From contig OZ255841.1 of assembly GCA_965277835.1 (NCBI GenBank), positions 372,001 to 436,000 on the forward strand: DNA of 64,000 bases, given 5' to 3'. Source of the stretch: Arcticimaribacter sp965277835. Its GTDB lineage: Bacteria; Bacteroidota; Bacteroidia; Flavobacteriales; Flavobacteriaceae. Both the position numbers and the translations under genes were made by a program. Under the pieces are notes generated by a model, which saw only the letters and a list, made by a program, of their open reading frames with translations, was not told the origin of the DNA and searched no databases. Positions 62,109-64,000 of the stretch are shown here, piece after piece. Position 1 is the first letter of the stretch; the number at the start of each line of letters is the position of its first letter.

Positions 62109-63188
62109 TTAATCAAAATAATTAAAGGACTGTTTAGGGTCTATTCTAAGGAGCGTGTTATAAATAAGTTTAATAACATTTTCTACATCTTCTTTTTGTA
62201 CCATTTCTACGGTGGTATGCATATAGCGTAATGGTAATGAAATTAGGGCAGAAGGGATACCTCCATTGCTATAAGCAAAGGCATCGGTATCTGTACCCGT
62301 AACACGAGAAGAAGCTAACCTTTGAAAAGGTATTTCATTTTTCTCAGCAGTCTCGACAATTAATTCTCTTACAATATTATGAACAGCTGGAGCGTATGAA
62401 ATTACGGGGCCATCTCCAATTTTGGTAAAACCTTGCTCTATTTTGTTAATCATAGGCGTGGTAGTGTCGTGGCATACATCGGTTACAATAGCAATATTGG
62501 GTTTTAGGCGTTCCGTTATCATTTGTGCACCTCTAAGTCCAACTTCTTCTTGAACAGAGTTGGTAACATATAACCCAAATGGTAAGCTCTTTTTATTTTC
62601 GTGTAATAAACGAGCTACTTCAGCAATCATAAACCCTCCCGCTCGATTGTCAATAGCTCTACATACAAATTTGTTATTGTTTATAATATTAAATTCATCG
62701 GGGTAGGTGATAACACAACCTACATGAACCCCCATATCGTCAACTTCTTGTTTGTTTTTTGCTCCAATATCTATAAATATATTATCTAATTTTGGCACTT
62801 CTTCTTTTCCACTTTTTCGAGTATGAATTGCAGGCCATCCAAAAAGCCCTTTTACAATCCCTTTTTTAGTGTGAATATTAACCCATTTTGAAGGTGCTAT
62901 TTGGTGGTCGCTTCCACCGTTTCGGATAACATATATAAGTCCTTCGTCAGTAATATAATTCACATACCAAGAAATCTCATCAGAATGTCCTTCGATAACT
63001 ACTTTGAACGGTGCATCTGGGTTTATTACACCTACTGCAGTCCCATAGCTATCGGTAATAAAAGTATCTACATAAGGACGGAGATAGTCCATCCATATTT
63101 TTTGACCCTCTACCTCATGCCCTGTCGGCGCAGCATTATTCAAATATTTTTCTAAAAAATTAAGAGAGGCATTATTTAATATTTCCAT
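62109..63188 (-). CDS. M42 family metallo-aminopeptidase
   Basis: A 359-residue cytosolic dimetal peptidase. The first metal ligands are in EGHSDEI (His 68, Asp 70), the bridging Asp in CRAIDNRAGG near residue 178, the catalytic Glu pair in VQEEVGLRGA near 212, and the later ligands in VTDVCHD and RYMHTTVEM. Such enzymes form large tetrahedral complexes and finish peptide degradation. It is divergent from the DUF4294 gene. Confidence 0.93.
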   Translation of the reverse strand: MEILNNASLNFLEKYLNNAAPTGHEVEGQKIWMDYLRPYVDTFITDSYGTAVGVINPDAPFKVVIEGHSDEISWYVNYITDEGLIYVIRNGGSDHQIAPSKWVNIHTKKGIVKGLFGWPAIHTRKSGKEEVPKLDNIFIDIGAKNKQEVDDMGVHVGCVITYPDEFNIINNNKFVCRAIDNRAGGFMIAEVARLLHENKKSLPFGLYVTNSVQEEVGLRGAQMITERLKPNIAIVTDVCHDTTTPMINKIEQGFTKIGDGPVISYAPAVHNIVRELIVETAEKNEIPFQRLASSRVTGTDTDAFAYSNGGIPSALISLPLRYMHTTVEMVQKEDVENVIKLIYNTLLRIDPKQSFNYFD

Positions 63189-63257
63189 AGTATTTTTTTG
63201 TTTTGCAATTTAACATATTCAATAACATTCTCATTCACTTATCACTATTAATATTTG

Positions 63258-63265
63258 TAATTTTG
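63258..63265 (+). promoter_or_regulatory. -7 element of the DUF4294 gene
   Basis: TAATTTTG matches TAnnTTTG but ends only 6 bp before the ATG at 63272, so transcription would begin at or next to the start codon. This supports 63272 over the longer open frame beginning at 63203. Confidence 0.5.
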
Positions 63266-63271
63266 CCCTTG

Positions 63272-63946
63272 ATGAAAAAATATAATTGTGTTTTTGTCTT
63301 AGTACTACTAGCCAATATGTCGCTTTTTGGACAAGAGCTTAATTTTACTGGAAGTATTCCTGTACTTTTAGAAGGCGATAGTATTCCTACATATAGTATT
63401 CCACTAAAGGAGGTTGTTGTTTTTCAGAAATTGAGTTTCGATACACAGTTAGAATTAAGACGTTACCTTATTTTACGAAGAAAAACATTAAAAGTGTATC
63501 CTTATGCAAAAATGGCTTCGGATCGTTTAACTGTGTTGAATGAAAGGCTGAATGGATTAGGTTCTAAAAAGAGTAAGAGGGTTTATATGAAAAGGCTAGA
63601 AAAATTTATTTATGATGAATTTGAAGAAGAGTTAAAACGAATGACACGTTCTGAAGGTAAGATTTTAATACGTTTGGTTCATCGCCAAACAGGAATAACA
63701 ACTTTCGATTTGGTTAAAGAGCTCCGCAATGGATGGAAAGCATTTTGGTATCAAACTACAGCTTCGTTGTTTAAACTATCCCTAAAGGACACTTATGACC
63801 CCGAAAATTCTTTTGAAGACTATCTTATTGAAGATATCTTGCAACGCGCTTTTGCAGACCAGTACTTAGAAGAACAAAAGGCTGTTTCAGAATTTGATTT
63901 GGATAGCCTATATTATATTTGGAAGGATAAAAAGCACCAAAAATAG
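63272..63946 (+). CDS. DUF4294 family exported protein
   Basis: A 224-residue protein with a signal peptide (CVFVLVLLANMSLFGQ, cut near residue 19). The body matches the flavobacterial DUF4294 family: VVVFQKLSFDTQLELRRYLILRRKTLKVYPYAKMASDRL, then IYDEFEEELKRMTRSEGKILIRLVHRQTGITTFDLVKELRNGWKAFWYQT. The family is usually encoded beside the M42 peptidase, as here. Function unknown. The remaining 54 bp of the window show no gene start. Confidence 0.88.
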   Translation: MKKYNCVFVLVLLANMSLFGQELNFTGSIPVLLEGDSIPTYSIPLKEVVVFQKLSFDTQLELRRYLILRRKTLKVYPYAKMASDRLTVLNERLNGLGSKKSKRVYMKRLEKFIYDEFEEELKRMTRSEGKILIRLVHRQTGITTFDLVKELRNGWKAFWYQTTASLFKLSLKDTYDPENSFEDYLIEDILQRAFADQYLEEQKAVSEFDLDSLYYIWKDKKHQK

Positions 63947-64000
63947 TATCTTCCCCTACCGTGATTTTGTAATTCGATTTGGCTTGGTATGGAATTTTTT

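Noticed and set aside
63203..63271. Hydrophobic N-terminal extension of the DUF4294 protein
   Set aside because: It would place two hydrophobic segments in a row, and the promoter element lies within it; MKKYNCVFVLVLL is the normal signal peptide start.

Overview
The window is chromosomal DNA of a low-GC member of the Bacteroidota, almost certainly a Flavobacteriaceae bacterium. The gene content shows this: DUF4294, DUF3822 and DUF3276 proteins, a long Bacteroidota-type NusB, SprA-era style short N-terminal lipoprotein and Sec signals ending in Q, an outer-membrane beta-barrel TonB receptor family protein, BshA of bacillithiol synthesis, and start regions that carry the TAnnTTTG -7 element instead of Shine-Dalgarno sequences. 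Most of it is ordinary housekeeping chromosome, densely packed, with many 1-17 bp gene overlaps.

Layout. 1-0.7 kb: 3' part of rpsA with a terminator. 0.7-7.1 kb (+): pyrR-pyrB-small protein-rnz-pdxH-ppk1-ppx, a tightly packed run joining pyrimidine control, tRNA 3' processing, PLP synthesis and polyphosphate metabolism. 7.1-11.2 kb (-): dnaX, then rsmD, a DUF3822 protein and a membrane-anchored protein of unknown function, with the RNase P RNA gene (+) lying between dnaX and rsmD and running into the 3' end of rsmD. 11.3-14.1 kb (+): SF1 helicase, kdsB, acyltransferase. 14.1-19.1 kb (-): yebC, hydrolase/OsmC fusion, ATR, two small or reduced genes and lnt. 19.2-22.5 kb: pssA, then lptB-tatC-kdsD on the other strand. 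22.5-28.3 kb (+): recQ, K+ channel, dual-family immunophilin, membrane glycosyltransferase-like protein, followed by a 425-bp stretch that looks decayed. 28.7-34.6 kb: thioesterase, redoxin, M14 peptidase, DUF3276 protein and an MsbA-type exporter. 34.7-37.6 kb (+): nusB, DUF1573 lipoprotein, yajC, pyrD. Envelope functions recur: kdsB, kdsD, lptB, the MsbA-like exporter, lnt, tatC and yajC.

37.7-51.7 kb is the accessory highlight: three adjacent paralogous giant lipoprotein genes (1376, 1697 and 1505 residues). Each has a lipobox, two InlB-B-like repeats, a roughly 125-residue beta-rich module and then 7, 14 or 12 tandem Ig-like modules of about 97 residues, each with a conserved pair of cysteines. 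The second and third genes share a gap-free direct repeat of about 3.74 kb including the leader, then diverge into different C-terminal tails; the first has its own tail (FN3-like module plus 24-residue receptor-L-type repeats). Substitutions between the two copies are clustered, and one cluster matches the first gene, which points to gene conversion inside the array. This is the best candidate for a fast-evolving, recombining surface protein system.

51.9-64 kb: DUF4442 protein and a nitronate monooxygenase-like flavoprotein, a GH3/beta-lactamase fusion followed by bshA, a wrecked acylase gene, two small proteins, an outer-membrane receptor, a beta-barrel protein, an M42 peptidase and a DUF4294 protein. 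No tRNA, rRNA, CRISPR array, IS element or prophage was seen.
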